Notes: generated by a model not told the origin, from the letters alone. 64,000 nucleotides of DNA from an uncultured Pseudomonadota bacterium (GCA_903918375.1 CAIXED010000022.1:1-64000); one strand, 5' to 3'; positions 7,707 through 17,852 are shown, counted from the first letter of the stretch. Numbers and translations: made by a program.

Positions 7707-8741
7707 ATGTACGCAAACACTAAAAGCCGAATAATTTCTTGCGGCTGTTATTTATTTCTAAGCTCTTTGCTTGTTTTTAGTGAAGTGCTGTTAGCCGACT
7801 CTTCAAATGACTTTTGTCGCTCGTTAGATTTACATCAAGCTCACAAACTCTTGCGACCTTTGACTCAAGGGCAACGTAATACGCTCGATCTAAGCAAAAT
7901 TGATTGGCTCAATCCATCACCAGATCGTCAAATCAATGATTTGTTGGTAATTGATGCAGATAATGATGTACAGGACGACTTAATCGTCTCTGTTATCGAG
8001 GGTTCAGGACATTACGGCTACATGCGGGTGTATGGCATCTCGCAAAATGCAAATACTGCTGACCAACTTGTTGATAAAGGAAGCGTAGAGTTAGGCGTTT
8101 ATAAAGAGCCAGAATTTATCCGTATTGGCGAAACAAATTATCTGTTGTCATTAACGGAATCACAGGATGCTCAGCTTAGCCAGATTGAAAAAAAAGCTAA
8201 TGCTTATCAACTAAAAACGCTATGTAGAAATCAAGCCGAACTAAAGCTGAAAACCCAATGTCGCCACCCTGCCTGTGAAAAATTGACACAACTTGTTGAA
8301 ACGCCTGATTCCAATCAAGCATTTGTTGATTTTTCTTGGATGTTGCCTTCTAACCCACCCATGGGCCTTTCAGTTTATTTTTCACCACAGTGGAAGCAGG
8401 GCGAGGTTGATAACGCTGGGATAAATATCAATCAAGCTAAGGAGACTAGGCGTTTACAAGGTATTTTTGACGAGCAATCAGCGAGTTTGAGTCAACAGTT
8501 GCAACGAACCGTTAAATTGCCACAGCAAGGCGAATTTTTTCTATTTCAGGCTCATGGTAACAGAACGTATTGGGCTTGGGATTTAGGTACGCCCCCACTG
8601 GGTAATGCGATTCACCTTCTCTATACCAACAGCCATAAATCTGACTATATCGGAACGGTGCAGATAGAACGTCATGAGTCATTGAAACCGTGTCAGGCTA
8701 ATTGCATTACACCATTGTCAGTAATGTCATCAACCTACTGA
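7707..8741 (+). CDS. Secreted protein of unknown function
   Basis: 344 residues, starting with a basic n-region and a hydrophobic core (YLFLSSLLVFSEVLLA) that looks like a signal peptide cleaved near residue 31. I do not recognise the family. An Asp-rich loop (IDADNDVQDDLIV, about residues 79-91) resembles the calcium-binding loops of FG-GAP or dockerin-like repeats. Four Cys lie in the middle (residues 173-195), including a CRHPAC pair. No strong ribosome-binding site precedes the ATG. The gene is bracketed by two copies of a 122-bp repeat, so it may have arrived with, or been trapped between, duplicated sequence. Confidence 0.6.
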   Translation: MYANTKSRIISCGCYLFLSSLLVFSEVLLADSSNDFCRSLDLHQAHKLLRPLTQGQRNTLDLSKIDWLNPSPDRQINDLLVIDADNDVQDDLIVSVIEGSGHYGYMRVYGISQNANTADQLVDKGSVELGVYKEPEFIRIGETNYLLSLTESQDAQLSQIEKKANAYQLKTLCRNQAELKLKTQCRHPACEKLTQLVETPDSNQAFVDFSWMLPSNPPMGLSVYFSPQWKQGEVDNAGININQAKETRRLQGIFDEQSASLSQQLQRTVKLPQQGEFFLFQAHGNRTYWAWDLGTPPLGNAIHLLYTNSHKSDYIGTVQIERHESLKPCQANCITPLSVMSSTY

Positions 8742-8742
8742 G

Positions 8743-8864
8743 CTAAACCTAGTGCCAATTTGCTATGTTGAAAAAGAGTTTTTTGTAGGTGCGAATTTAT
8801 TCGCATTGTTGATCGTTTAATTGTGCGAATAAATTCGCACCTACAATACAAACCACGATGCTAG
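8743..8864. repeat. 122-bp repeat with 23-bp perfect inverted repeat, copy 2
   Basis: Same unit as 7531-7652; inverted arms at 8783-8805 and 8824-8846. The last seven bases include the start codon of the kinase gene (8858), so the repeat boundary runs into coding sequence. The hairpin lies immediately upstream of the translation start and could influence expression of the kinase. Confidence 0.85.
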
Positions 8865-9739
8865 AACCTGAACTACTCCAACACATCACCAAATTAACCC
8901 AAACCGACTTAAGCCAAGCCCAAATCCACCCCATTAGTGGTGGTGACATCAACGCTGCTTACCGTCTCCGCACGCCACAACATCAATGGTTTATCAAAAT
9001 CAATCGCGCGGCATTGGCTGATATGTTTGCCGCCGAAGCTCAAGGCTTACAGGAATTGGCGGTGCAAAACTGTATTCGCGTGCCAGCAGTAATCGCTCAG
9101 GGGCAATTCGGCTCACAAGCGTTTTTGGTGTTGGAATTTATCGGATTACAAGGTTTGCGTGGCGAATCGTCAAGCCGAATGGGTCAACAATTAGCCCAAT
9201 TGCATCGTATCCCACAGCCTTACTTTGGCTGGTACCGAGACAACACCATTGGTTCGACACCGCAAAGCAATCAGCGACATCATGACTGGGTTAGCTTTTG
9301 GCAACAGCAGCGCTTGGGTAAACAGTTACAGATTGCTGCCGATAACGGCTATCACGGCCAGCTACAAAAACTTGGCGAACGCCTGATAATCGCTGTTCCG
9401 CTGTTTTTTAGCGATTACACGCCGCAGCCATCACTGCTACACGGTGATTTATGGGGCGGCAATGCATCCGCTGACACCGACGGACAGCCAGTGATTTACG
9501 ATCCTGCTTGTTATTACGGCGACCGCGAAACCGATTTAGCGATGACCGAATTATTCGGTGGTTTTAATGCTGATTTCTACGCTGCTTATAACGCGGTTTA
9601 TGCTTTGGATACAGGCTATAAAACCCGAAAAACCCTCTACAACCTTTATCACATACTCAATCATTTGAATTTGTTTGGGACAGGGTATTTGCAACAGGCA
9701 CAACAAATGATCAATCAATTACTTTCAGAATTGGGCTGA
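8858..9739 (+). CDS. Fructosamine kinase family protein
   Basis: 293 residues with the aminoglycoside-phosphotransferase-like fold. Visible blocks: PISGGDINAAYRL (glycine-rich nucleotide loop, residues 22-34), FIKINRA (ATP-binding Lys near 45), FEAE-equivalent FAAEAQGL, the catalytic loop LLHGDLWGGN (about residues 196-205; Asp as base, Asn for Mg) and YDPACYYGDRETDLAM (Mg-binding Asp). These match the YniA/fructosamine-3-kinase family, which phosphorylates ketoamines formed by glycation so that they break down. Length is normal. The start codon sits at the end of an inverted-repeat element; there is no strong Shine-Dalgarno site. Confidence 0.85.
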   Translation: MLEPELLQHITKLTQTDLSQAQIHPISGGDINAAYRLRTPQHQWFIKINRAALADMFAAEAQGLQELAVQNCIRVPAVIAQGQFGSQAFLVLEFIGLQGLRGESSSRMGQQLAQLHRIPQPYFGWYRDNTIGSTPQSNQRHHDWVSFWQQQRLGKQLQIAADNGYHGQLQKLGERLIIAVPLFFSDYTPQPSLLHGDLWGGNASADTDGQPVIYDPACYYGDRETDLAMTELFGGFNADFYAAYNAVYALDTGYKTRKTLYNLYHILNHLNLFGTGYLQQAQQMINQLLSELG

Positions 9740-9804
9740 CAAAACTTGCCTGATAAACAACTATTAACTATGCTTCGGCTTGGTTTTAAAAGCAGGATTA
9801 ATTT

Positions 9805-10065
9805 ATGAACACCAAATTGATAAGTACCCGTGTTTCCTTATCTCTGGCGGAAAAAGTCGATCAAATTGCACATAGTCAATCACATAGCAGAGGTTGGGTG
9901 CTGAATCAGGCATTATCGGCTTGGGTAGAACAGGAAGAAACTCGAAGTCGTTTAACCCGTGAGGCAATGGCTGATGTTGATAATAAGGCGGTTGTTGATC
10001 ACCAAGCCGTATTAGCATGGGCAGATAGTTTGGATACAGATAAACCTTTGCCATTACCACGCTAA
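9805..10065 (+). CDS. Ribbon-helix-helix antitoxin
   Basis: 86 residues. The N-terminal ~45 residues (LISTRVSLSLAEKVDQIA, then SRGWVLNQALSAWV) fit a CopG/ParD-type ribbon-helix-helix DNA-binding domain; the polar C-terminal half would wrap the toxin. The stop codon overlaps the start of the ParE-like toxin gene by one base (TAATG). It is expected to neutralise the toxin and repress its own promoter. Confidence 0.85.
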   Translation: MNTKLISTRVSLSLAEKVDQIAHSQSHSRGWVLNQALSAWVEQEETRSRLTREAMADVDNKAVVDHQAVLAWADSLDTDKPLPLPR

Positions 10066-10340
10066 TGCAATTGCATTGGACCAGTAAAGCCTTAGCTGAT
10101 CTAGCTCGACTTTATGAGTTTCTGGCTTTAGTTAATCGGCAAGCGGCTATCAAAATAGTCAAAACCTTAACCGAAGCGCCTTCAAATCTACTGACTAATC
10201 CACGCATTGGTGAAAAGTTGTCAGAATTTTGGCCGCGAGAAGTACGACGTTTAATTGTTGGTGATTATGAAATTCGCTACGAAATTCAAGCAGACCAAAT
10301 TTATATTTTGCGGCTTTGGCACACTCGCGAACATCGTTAA
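10065..10340 (+). CDS. ParE/RelE-superfamily toxin
   Basis: 91 residues with the ParE pattern: an N-terminal beta strand and helix (LHWTSKALADLARLYEFLA), central NPRIGEKL, the conserved EVRRLIVGDYEIRYEI strand pair, and the C-terminal IYILRLWHTREHR. Partner of the ribbon-helix-helix antitoxin just upstream. ParE members poison gyrase, RelE members cut mRNA on ribosomes; sequence alone favours ParE. Complete and apparently intact. Confidence 0.85.
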   Translation: MQLHWTSKALADLARLYEFLALVNRQAAIKIVKTLTEAPSNLLTNPRIGEKLSEFWPREVRRLIVGDYEIRYEIQADQIYILRLWHTREHR

Positions 10341-10411
10341 AAATCTGCAATCTCGAGACATTAACGCTCATTTCAGCGAAAATATCCACCTTTTAACCGC
10401 AACAAACAGCT

Positions 10412-11215
10412 ATGTACAAATACGAGGGCTTGGTGGTTTACCAAAGCCACGATGACGAAGGCATCATCGAAATTGTTGATAAAGACGGCGAACGGGCTTT
10501 GCATTTTGGATCCGAATCGCGGCAAAGCAGTATGTTGCTGGCCGAACCTAATCGCCTGCATTCTTTATACGCCCGGGCCATGATGGCTGGTTTACTGTTT
10601 CAGCCGCAACCCCAAGAAGTCTTGATGATAGGTCTTGGCGGCGGCACGACAGCTAAATTTTTATTACACCAATTTGCCGATTGTCGCTTAAAAGTCATCG
10701 AATATCGCAGCAGTGTATTAAAAGTCGCCCGTAGTCATTTTGGCTTGCCGTTTGATGGTCGATTAAAAGTCAAAATCGGCTGCGGCGCTCAACATGTGCT
10801 TACCGAAAGCCGCCAGCATAGTGAGTTATACGACTTCTTAATGATTGATGCCTACGATCATGCCGGCATGGCATCGGAAGTCAGCAGCGAGCTATTTTTC
10901 GACAATTGTCACACCTTACTCAGCAAACAAGGTTTGTTGGTAATCAATCTTTGGGGCACCGACAAACCCTTATTTCAACAAGTGGCATGGAACCTAAGCC
11001 GCGTATTTGATCAACGCGTGGTATTCTTGCCAGTACGCAATCGCGGTAATGTGATTGGTTTTGCTTTTGGTGCCGATATGCCAAAATTCAGCATCAAAAC
11101 CTTAGTCGACCATGCCAAACAACTGGAACAGCGTTACCAGTTAGATTTTTCCAGCTATCTTCAAGACATAAAACGCCATAACGCCAGCGTTCTTAATCGG
11201 GTAATAAAATCGTGA
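10412..11215 (+). CDS. Spermidine-synthase-like protein
   Basis: 267 residues with the SAM-methyltransferase-like fold of the polyamine synthase family: motif [17 protein letters not shown] (about residues 70-85), an acidic strand end [14 protein letters not shown] and the [10 protein letters not shown] block near 145-154. True spermidine synthases carry a GGGDG motif and an active-site Asp in a YDVI(I/L)xDxxDP context; here GGGDG is GGGTT, so this is probably one of the many spermidine-synthase-like proteins of uncertain substrate. Its stop overlaps the GTG start of the YgiQ-type gene (GTGA), suggesting one operon. Confidence 0.75.
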   Translation: MYKYEGLVVYQSHDDEGIIEIVDKDGERALHFGSESRQSSMLLAEPNRLHSLYARAMMAGLLFQPQPQEVLMIGLGGGTTAKFLLHQFADCRLKVIEYRSSVLKVARSHFGLPFDGRLKVKIGCGAQHVLTESRQHSELYDFLMIDAYDHAGMASEVSSELFFDNCHTLLSKQGLLVINLWGTDKPLFQQVAWNLSRVFDQRVVFLPVRNRGNVIGFAFGADMPKFSIKTLVDHAKQLEQRYQLDFSSYLQDIKRHNASVLNRVIKS

Positions 11216-13368
11216 ATCACAACGCCGCCAATATTTTCGGCTACAAACAATACTGGGCTCATCGCTTTGGCCCTGCGCCGGAATTGCCAATGACTCTGGC
11301 AGAAATGCAACAACTAGGCTGGGATGCTTGCGACATTATTTTGGTAACCGGTGACGCTTATGTCGATCATCCCAGCTTTGGGATGGCGGTAGTGGGTCGG
11401 GTTTTAGAAGCGCAAGGGTTCCGAGTCGGGATTATTTCGCAACCGGATTGGCATAGCGCCGAAGACTTTAAAAAGCTCGGACAGCCGACACTGTTTTTTG
11501 GTGTCACCGGCGGCAATATGGATTCGATGGTCAACCGCTATACCTCGGATAAAAAAATCCGTTCCAACGATGCTTACACCGCCGATGGCGCAGCGGGAAA
11601 ACGCCCTGATCGCGCAGTCAATGTCTACGCCCACCGTTGCCGTGAAGCTTATAAAAATGTGCCGATTATCATTGGTGGCATTGAAGCCAGCTTGCGCCGT
11701 ATCGCCCATTACGATTACTGGTCAGACAAAGTTCGCAAGTCGATTTTGCTGGATTCCAAAGCCGATTTATTAGTCTACGGCAACGCCGAACGGCAAATTG
11801 TCGAAATCGCCCATCGCTTAGCCAAAGGCGAGCAAATTAGCGATTTGAAAGGCATTCGCGGCACGGTGCATTTTGTTAAACAAGTGCCACAAGGTTGGGT
11901 AGAAAAAGATTCCACCGATATTGATAAACCCGGCGCGGTTATCGTTCATCAAAACCCGTATCAAGAACAACCGGCTTGCGATAGCAAACCGAGCAACGAC
12001 AGCGGCGAACAAACCATCCAGTTCAAACCGATTGCCAACAAACAACGCGCCCAAACCGTGATCCGCTTGCCGGAATATGACGCGCTAAAAGACGATCCGA
12101 TTTTGTATGCCCACGCCTCACGCGTGATGCACGGTGAAACCAATCCTGGCAATGCGCGCGCCTTAATTCAGCGTCACGGCAATCGCGAAGTCTGGATTAA
12201 CCCGCCACCGCTGCCGCTAACTACGCCAGAAATGGATGGTGTGTTTGATTTGCCGTATTCGCGCTTGCCGCATACTGGCTACGGCAAAGCCAATATTCCG
12301 GCGTTTGAGATGATTCAACATTCGGTGTTGATTATGCGCGGCTGTTTTGGCGGCTGTAGTTTCTGCTCGATTACCGAACACGAAGGGCGGATTATCCAAA
12401 ACCGCTCCGAAGATTCGATTATTCGCGAGATTGAAGCGATTCGCGACACGTCACCGAATTTTACTGGCCATATTTCCGACTTAGGTGGCCCAACTGCCAA
12501 TATGTGGCGTTTGGCTTGTAAAGATCCGGCGATTGAAGCCTCATGCCGTAAGCCGTCTTGTGTTTATCCTGGCATTTGTCAAAACCTCAACACCGATCAA
12601 ACCCCGCTGATTAAGCTTTATCGTCGGGCGCGGAAATTGCCGGGGATTAAAAAAATCTTCATCGCTTCCGGTTTACGCTATGACATCGCGGTGGAAAACC
12701 CTGAATATGTCAAAGAGTTGGTGACTCATCATGTCGGTGGCTATTTAAAAATCGCCCCCGAACACACCGAGCAAGGGCCGTTGTCAAAAATGATGAAGCC
12801 GGGGATGGGTACTTACGACCGCTTCAAACAAATGTTTGATAAATACTCCAAAGAAGCCGGTAAAGAACAATATCTGATTCCGTACTTTATCGCTGCTCAT
12901 CCCGGCACCGAAGACAAAGATATGTTGAATTTGGCGCTCTGGCTAAAACGCAACGGCTTCCGTGCCGACCAAGTGCAAGCGTTTTTGCCATCACCGATGT
13001 CGATTGCCACCGCCATGTACCATTCCGGCAAAGACACTTTGCATAAAGTAGGCCGCAATGTGCCGGATATGCCGATTCCCAAAGGCATCAAACAACGCCG
13101 CCTACACAAAGCCTTTTTGCGTTACCACGACCCGAAAAACTGGCCGTTATTGCGTGAAGCTTTGAAGGAAATGGGCAGAGCCGATTTGATCGGTAACGGC
13201 AAACAGCATTTGATACCGAGCTTTCAACCCAAGTTAGCCGGTGAAGCAGGGCAGGCTAAGCCAGCGGTTAAAGCTAAGCCGTTTGCGACTAAGCATACTG
13301 GGTTTAATAAAGCTAAGGCTGGCGATAATCGTAGGCCGAAGCCGAGTTCTAAGGGGCGGGGTAGGTGA
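11212..13368 (+). CDS. YgiQ family radical SAM protein
   Basis: 718 residues. The N-terminal ~300 residues match the YgiQ leader domain ([21 protein letters not shown] is typical), followed by the radical SAM domain with the iron-sulphur motif CFGGCSFC (CX3CX2C) near residue 378 and the [10 protein letters not shown] block. The C-terminus ends in a basic, Lys/Pro-rich tail of about 60 residues. Start is GTG at 11212, overlapping the previous stop by four bases. YgiQ proteins are widespread and conserved but their substrate is not established, so no reaction is assigned. Confidence 0.9.
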   Translation: MNHNAANIFGYKQYWAHRFGPAPELPMTLAEMQQLGWDACDIILVTGDAYVDHPSFGMAVVGRVLEAQGFRVGIISQPDWHSAEDFKKLGQPTLFFGVTGGNMDSMVNRYTSDKKIRSNDAYTADGAAGKRPDRAVNVYAHRCREAYKNVPIIIGGIEASLRRIAHYDYWSDKVRKSILLDSKADLLVYGNAERQIVEIAHRLAKGEQISDLKGIRGTVHFVKQVPQGWVEKDSTDIDKPGAVIVHQNPYQEQPACDSKPSNDSGEQTIQFKPIANKQRAQTVIRLPEYDALKDDPILYAHASRVMHGETNPGNARALIQRHGNREVWINPPPLPLTTPEMDGVFDLPYSRLPHTGYGKANIPAFEMIQHSVLIMRGCFGGCSFCSITEHEGRIIQNRSEDSIIREIEAIRDTSPNFTGHISDLGGPTANMWRLACKDPAIEASCRKPSCVYPGICQNLNTDQTPLIKLYRRARKLPGIKKIFIASGLRYDIAVENPEYVKELVTHHVGGYLKIAPEHTEQGPLSKMMKPGMGTYDRFKQMFDKYSKEAGKEQYLIPYFIAAHPGTEDKDMLNLALWLKRNGFRADQVQAFLPSPMSIATAMYHSGKDTLHKVGRNVPDMPIPKGIKQRRLHKAFLRYHDPKNWPLLREALKEMGRADLIGNGKQHLIPSFQPKLAGEAGQAKPAVKAKPFATKHTGFNKAKAGDNRRPKPSSKGRGR

Positions 13369-13599
13369 TTGTTTTATTGATTAAAAACCATAAAGCTTTA
13401 AAAAATCGGGCCACTTTTTTAATGCCTTAACTTTTGGTTTTGTCATTCCGTAGAAATCCCTTGGCCTACAAGTAATTCAATGTATTTAAAGTTAAGCGAT
13501 CCCTAACGGGGTGACAAAAAAGTTAGTTAGCAAATCTAAAGGTTTGTTTTCCAAAGGCCATCAGATAATTTAAATGCTGCGTAACATTAGTTTAAGCAG
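13369..13599. other. Intergenic, no gene seen
   Basis: AT-rich spacer between the convergent YgiQ-type gene and the VapC-like gene. It contains scattered short stops in all frames, and no coding fragment or strong hairpin stood out. Confidence 0.4.
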
Positions 13600-13986
13600 C
13601 TACCAAAACAACTCCACGCCATAAGCGGTAAAAGCGGTATCGGCACTCGCTAATTTAAGATTTTCCATTTGCGACTGAACCAGAATCAAGCGATCGAATG
13701 GGTCTTTATGGTGAAATGGCAAACTGCTTAATGCAAAAATATGCTCAGTTTCGATGGCCAATAATTGCAAACCATTATTGAGTCTTTGTTCCTTAATTAA
13801 TTCGGGAAGCGATAAATCCAGCTCAAGCTTGCCTAATTGTTGTTTGATTTGAATTTCCCAAACACTGGCAATGCTTAGAAAAAATTCGTTGTCTAAGTCA
13901 TCATAGGCCGACAACAATCTCGATGGAATTTTATCAGGGGCTGTTCTAAGCCATAAGAAAGCATGGGTATCCAGCAGAATATTCAT
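13600..13986 (-). CDS. PIN-domain toxin (VapC-like)
   Basis: 128 residues. The start MNILLDTHAFLWL has the first PIN Asp (D6); the central acidic residue is in SIASVWEIQIK (Glu near 44), and the C-terminal acidic pair is in HKDPFDRLI (D97, D101) and SADTAF. These are the Mg-binding residues of PIN ribonucleases. The gene overlaps its antitoxin by four bases (ATGA). Expected to cleave RNA when released from the antitoxin. Confidence 0.85.
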   Translation of the reverse strand: MNILLDTHAFLWLRTAPDKIPSRLLSAYDDLDNEFFLSIASVWEIQIKQQLGKLELDLSLPELIKEQRLNNGLQLLAIETEHIFALSSLPFHHKDPFDRLILVQSQMENLKLASADTAFTAYGVELFW

Positions 13987-14189
13987 TTTTCACCCAGCCA
14001 AAAATCATCGGGTAACGGCTCGTTAAAGTCGTCATGAATAATAATCTTGCCTTTATATTCGCCGACAGTTCGCTTTTTCCGCAGTTGTCTTATTTGCTGT
14101 TTGCGTAAAAACACCACAAAATCTGTAACTTGTTTTTGCAAATCTGGGGGCAAAATTTCAATTTCATGAAGCAATTGCTGACCTTGCAT
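13983..14189 (-). CDS. DUF2281-type antitoxin (VapB-like)
   Basis: 68 residues, beginning LLHEIEILPPDLQKQVTDFVVFL, the helical N-terminus seen in DUF2281 antitoxins of PIN toxins, then a basic stretch and an acidic C-terminal tail ending in DDFWLGEK that would contact the toxin. GAGAATT lies just before the ATG. Translationally coupled to the PIN toxin. Confidence 0.8.
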   Translation of the reverse strand: MQGQQLLHEIEILPPDLQKQVTDFVVFLRKQQIRQLRKKRTVGEYKGKIIIHDDFNEPLPDDFWLGEK

Positions 14190-14277
14190 ATTAATTCTCC
14201 GAACACTGTATCGCTGAATTTAAAGCTCTAAGAGGCTTTTTCAAGACCGAATTAGACTTGAGATAGTACGTCTTTTA

Positions 14278-14682
14278 TCAAAGTTGTAGGGCTTCATCAA
14301 GAAAATCCCCCGATTCAATCACTTCAAAACCGCTAATGTCGCGGTTATACAGATAAATCCAAGCGCTAATCTCACCCCCGTTAGCTAAATAAACCGTTTG
14401 CAACAATCGGCGATATTCAGTGGGTTCGGCAGAGCTTGGGCTACATTCCTCATAGTCATCCAGCCTTGACCACAAATCGGTACTGAACAATTGATAAACC
14501 TCTCCATAGACTTTATCCACCGGATTGCTAGAAGCCACCACCGCTGGATAGTCAGCGATTTTGTAAAGCTTGCCTTGATAGCTGGCTGGGCCTATCCATT
14601 GAGCTTGTTGTTGTAAACAGTCGGCCATCGGATGCTGGGCATCGCGGCGGAGAGTGCCGTAGACAAATAAGTGGTCTGGCAT
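14278..14682 (-). CDS. Gamma-glutamylcyclotransferase family protein
   Basis: 134 residues. The N-terminus HLFVYGTLRR is the family's substrate-binding YGTL motif; YKIADYPAVV and VYGEVYQL are the next conserved strands, and the acidic residue of DDYEEC is placed as the likely catalytic Glu. The family includes enzymes that release 5-oxoproline from gamma-glutamyl compounds. Size is usual for the short bacterial members; exact substrate not determinable. Single gene, divergent from the flagellar genes. Confidence 0.8.
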   Translation of the reverse strand: MPDHLFVYGTLRRDAQHPMADCLQQQAQWIGPASYQGKLYKIADYPAVVASSNPVDKVYGEVYQLFSTDLWSRLDDYEECSPSSAEPTEYRRLLQTVYLANGGEISAWIYLYNRDISGFEVIESGDFLDEALQL

Positions 14683-14889
14683 GATTATTCAGCGCTTGCC
14701 TAATCATAGGCTGTCATTGTCAGGGGTCTTATTTTAACCCCATGTGATTGGGGCTATGGTTTCAATAATGTCATTAAGGCGTGATCACAAGCGTCCAACT
14801 TTGCCAGCTTGAAGTGATTTTTAAAATTTGTTTGTAAGCCTGTTTTTCTTGGTGTTTATGAATAAATCTAGCAAATTTAATGCATTGAG

Positions 14890-14918
14890 TTGAAAGTCTA
14901 AGCTGCCTGTGTTAAAAA
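14890..14918 (+). promoter_or_regulatory. Possible sigma-70 promoter for the flgB operon
   Basis: TTGAAA, 17 bases, TAAAAA: a good -35 and a moderate -10, 60 bases before the flgB start. I saw no clear sigma-54 or sigma-28 site in this gap, though class II flagellar operons in related bacteria often use sigma-54. Confidence 0.3.
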
Positions 14919-14978
14919 TCAAATGTAAAATTATGTAATTTCTTGTTGAATTCAGTAAATTTGTTTTGGGTGGTGCGT

Positions 14979-15383
14979 ATGACGGTTCGATTGGATAGAT
15001 CGCTGGGGTTTTATGAAAATGCGCTTAGGTTGACAAGTCAACGCCAACAGCTTTTAGCATCGAATATTGCAAATTCCGACACACCAAATTTTAAAGCCCG
15101 TGATTTTGATTTTAATGCGGCAATGAAAGATGCCCTCAATCATTCAATGCCGACATCGGCGATGGAAATGGCTCAATCCAATTCATTGCATCTGAATTCT
15201 GAGAATGGATTAGCCGGCAAATATGGGTTTTTGCGTAAAAACACCCAAAACAATCAGGATGGAAATACGGTTGAGATGGATGTTGAACGTGTTGCTTTTA
15301 CAGAAAATGCATTGCGATATGAAGCGGCTATTTCATTCGCTCATGAAGAAATTAAAGGTTTAGCAAGCATTGTTCAGGGATAA
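14979..15383 (+). CDS. flgB: Flagellar proximal rod protein FlgB
   Basis: 134 residues with the N-terminal rod motif ([28 protein letters not shown]) shared by axial proteins. The ATG at 14979 is preferred to an upstream TTG because GGGTGG lies just before it and the resulting length is standard. First gene of a run flgB-flgL on the plus strand, in the canonical order. FlgB forms the proximal rod at the MS ring together with FlgC, FlgF and FliE. Confidence 0.93.
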   Translation: MTVRLDRSLGFYENALRLTSQRQQLLASNIANSDTPNFKARDFDFNAAMKDALNHSMPTSAMEMAQSNSLHLNSENGLAGKYGFLRKNTQNNQDGNTVEMDVERVAFTENALRYEAAISFAHEEIKGLASIVQG

Positions 15384-15388
15384 CACAG

Positions 15389-15793
15389 ATGTCATTACTC
15401 AATATTTTTAATATAGCTGGATCTGGTATGACCGCGCAAAGTCAACGCTTGAATGCGGTGGCCAGTAATATTGCAAACGCTGATAGTACGGTAAGTGCTG
15501 ATGGCAGCGCCTATAAAGCGAAGCAGGTTGAGTTTATGGCAATCCCTATGGCGGGTATCAATAATGCGGGCGTCAAAGTTTCTCGTGTAATTGATGACAA
15601 TTCACCGCTTAAAAAGGTCTACAACCCTGGTCATCCTCAAGCTGATCAACAGGGTTATGTGTCTATGCCAAATGTTAATGTCGCAGAGGAGATGGTTAAC
15701 ATGATGTCGGCATCACGGTCTTATCAGAACAATGTTGATACGCTGAATGCGGCTAAATCAATGTTAATCAAAACCTTAACACTCGGTCAGTAA
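15389..15793 (+). CDS. flgC: Flagellar basal-body rod protein FlgC
   Basis: 134 residues, full length. N-terminal axial motif [21 protein letters not shown] and C-terminal [30 protein letters not shown], which form the coiled-coil termini of rod subunits. Follows flgB by five bases, so the two are surely cotranscribed. Component of the proximal rod. Confidence 0.95.
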   Translation: MSLLNIFNIAGSGMTAQSQRLNAVASNIANADSTVSADGSAYKAKQVEFMAIPMAGINNAGVKVSRVIDDNSPLKKVYNPGHPQADQQGYVSMPNVNVAEEMVNMMSASRSYQNNVDTLNAAKSMLIKTLTLGQ

Positions 15794-15809
15794 TCTCTGG
15801 AGCTTAATC

Positions 15810-16484
15810 ATGGCAACCAATATCAACGGGGTTACTACTACGGTAGCGGCTAATCCAAGCAATAACGCAGGGCAAGCCGCTATCCCAACCCAACCTGAAC
15901 AACAGCAAAGCCAATTTTTGACACTGTTAGTGGCGCAAATGCGTAATCAAGATCCATTAAATCCAATGGATAACTATCAAATGACATCGCAATTTGCACA
16001 ATTGAATATGGTTTCTGGCATTAATCAGCTAAACAAGACTTTGTCTAGTTTGGTGAGTAATCAGCAAGTGGGAGATTCTCTAAAGGCGGCAAATTTGATT
16101 GGCCACGAGGTGATGGTTGCTACCAACAAAGTTCAGCTTGCCGGTGGTGTTGGTCAAATGGGAATGGATCTTTCACAGGATGCCGACAATGTGAAAATAA
16201 ATATACAAGATGGCTCTGGAAATATTATTCGTACATTAGATTTAGGCCAACAAGCAGCCGGCATTCAAAAATTTGTTTGGGATGGTTCGACTGATAATGG
16301 TTTATCGGCGATTGAGGGTAATTATTCTTTTGATATTAAAGCATCTAACAATAATACGCCTGTGTCAGCGACTGCTTTAGCTACTGGCAATGTAGGAAAT
16401 GTATCAATGTCAGGTGGTGTTGTTAAGGCTAATGTATCTCCATGGGGCCAAATAGCCTTGTCTGATATAAGAGAAATTCTTTAA
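15810..16484 (+). CDS. flgD: Flagellar hook capping/scaffold protein FlgD
   Basis: 224 residues. The N-terminal FlgD signature is present (FLTLLVAQMRNQDPLNPMDNYQMTSQFAQL, residues about 36-65), followed by the Ig/FlgD-type beta domain with FVWDGSTDNG. FlgD caps the growing hook while FlgE subunits are added and is then replaced. Normal length; GGAG precedes the ATG. Confidence 0.95.
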   Translation: MATNINGVTTTVAANPSNNAGQAAIPTQPEQQQSQFLTLLVAQMRNQDPLNPMDNYQMTSQFAQLNMVSGINQLNKTLSSLVSNQQVGDSLKAANLIGHEVMVATNKVQLAGGVGQMGMDLSQDADNVKINIQDGSGNIIRTLDLGQQAAGIQKFVWDGSTDNGLSAIEGNYSFDIKASNNNTPVSATALATGNVGNVSMSGGVVKANVSPWGQIALSDIREIL

Positions 16485-16508
16485 AAAATATTAAATATAG
16501 AGGGTGTT

Positions 16509-17852
16509 ATGGGTATTTTTATTAATTCATCAACATTAGAAGATGCGTCTCATCGTCTTGATGTATTGGGTAATAACGTTGCGAACGTAAATACAGCGGG
16601 ATTTAAGCGATCAAGTTTTTCAGAAGAATTGAAAAAAGCCTCTGGTAGTCCTTATTATAAAGCTGGAATTAATCAAGATTTTAGTCAAGGTAATATAACC
16701 GGCACTACTAATCCATTAGATATGGCTATTAGTGGTAATAGCTTGTTTAGATTAGATACTCGAGGTGGTATTACTTATACTCGCAATGGTCAGTTTTCTC
16801 TAAGCAAGGATAATTATATTGTTGATCCATTTGGTAGTAAATTGACTGGTTATAAGCTCGGTGATAATGGCAAGATTGATTATAGCCAGTTAGCTGATTT
16901 GAAAATTGATACTGGTTTATCTAAAGCGGTTGCAACCTCGAAGTTGGGTTTAAAAACCTCGTTGGATTCAAGATTAGAGCCAGTTTTAAGCTCGATTAAA
17001 TTTGATCCATCAGATCCAAATTCTTATAGTAATTCTACGTTTACTTCAGTTTTTGATTCTTTAGGTGATCAGCATAATGTTCAGAATTTTTTTCGAAAAG
17101 TGTCTGATATTAGTGATGCCAATGGTAATTTTTCAACTTGGAAAATGTATACAATTGTTGATAATAAAATTGAAGATATACCGCCTACATCAACACTGGT
17201 GTTTGATAATTCTATAGGAAAGCTAGACACCGTTATTGATTCCGCTGGCAATACACTTAAATTCGATAAAACCTTAGAAAGATTGAAAACGTTTACAAAA
17301 GCCGGTGAAACTACGCCGACTGTAATTGAATATCAAAATAATATTGCAATTAATGAGCCTGCAAGATCAATAATTTATAGTAATCCAATCGCATCTAATG
17401 CAATTAAATCAGTTGAATTTTCTATCGATTTTTCCGGTTCAATTCAAAATGCTCATGATTTTGCTGTAGATACAACCCAAAATGGTAAGTCTGTTGCTGA
17501 AATGACGGGGTATAAAGTCAATAACGACGGCAAAATTGAAGCAATTTATGCAAATGGTACTACCGCAGAAATGGGGCAGGTTGTATTGGTTAAGTTTAAT
17601 AATTTAAATGGATTAAATTCAATTGCTAATAACCAATGGACTGAAAGTTCTGATTCTGGCACACCACAAATTGGAACAGCAGCCGACCCCAGTTTTGGCT
17701 CTATCCAAGGTGCCGCGACTGAGAGTTCTAATGTCGATTTAACGGTGGAAATGGTCAAATTGATTGCCGCGCAACGGGCGTTCCAATCTCAAGCAGAAGT
17801 GGTTAAGAAAGCAGATGAAACCATCCAAAATGTGATTCGTATCGGTGGTTAA
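16509..17852 (+). CDS. flgE: Flagellar hook protein FlgE
   Basis: 447 residues. N-terminal axial motif (HRLDVLGNNVANVNTAGFKRSSF), the MAISGNSLFRLDTRGG and TRNGQFSLSKDNYIVD segments typical of hook/rod proteins, a long central domain, and the C-terminal ESSNVDLTVEMVKLIAAQRAFQSQAEVV coil. Forms the hook, the universal joint between rod and filament. The central part is visibly more AT-rich than flgB-D but the frame is unbroken. Confidence 0.95.
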   Translation: MGIFINSSTLEDASHRLDVLGNNVANVNTAGFKRSSFSEELKKASGSPYYKAGINQDFSQGNITGTTNPLDMAISGNSLFRLDTRGGITYTRNGQFSLSKDNYIVDPFGSKLTGYKLGDNGKIDYSQLADLKIDTGLSKAVATSKLGLKTSLDSRLEPVLSSIKFDPSDPNSYSNSTFTSVFDSLGDQHNVQNFFRKVSDISDANGNFSTWKMYTIVDNKIEDIPPTSTLVFDNSIGKLDTVIDSAGNTLKFDKTLERLKTFTKAGETTPTVIEYQNNIAINEPARSIIYSNPIASNAIKSVEFSIDFSGSIQNAHDFAVDTTQNGKSVAEMTGYKVNNDGKIEAIYANGTTAEMGQVVLVKFNNLNGLNSIANNQWTESSDSGTPQIGTAADPSFGSIQGAATESSNVDLTVEMVKLIAAQRAFQSQAEVVKKADETIQNVIRIGG

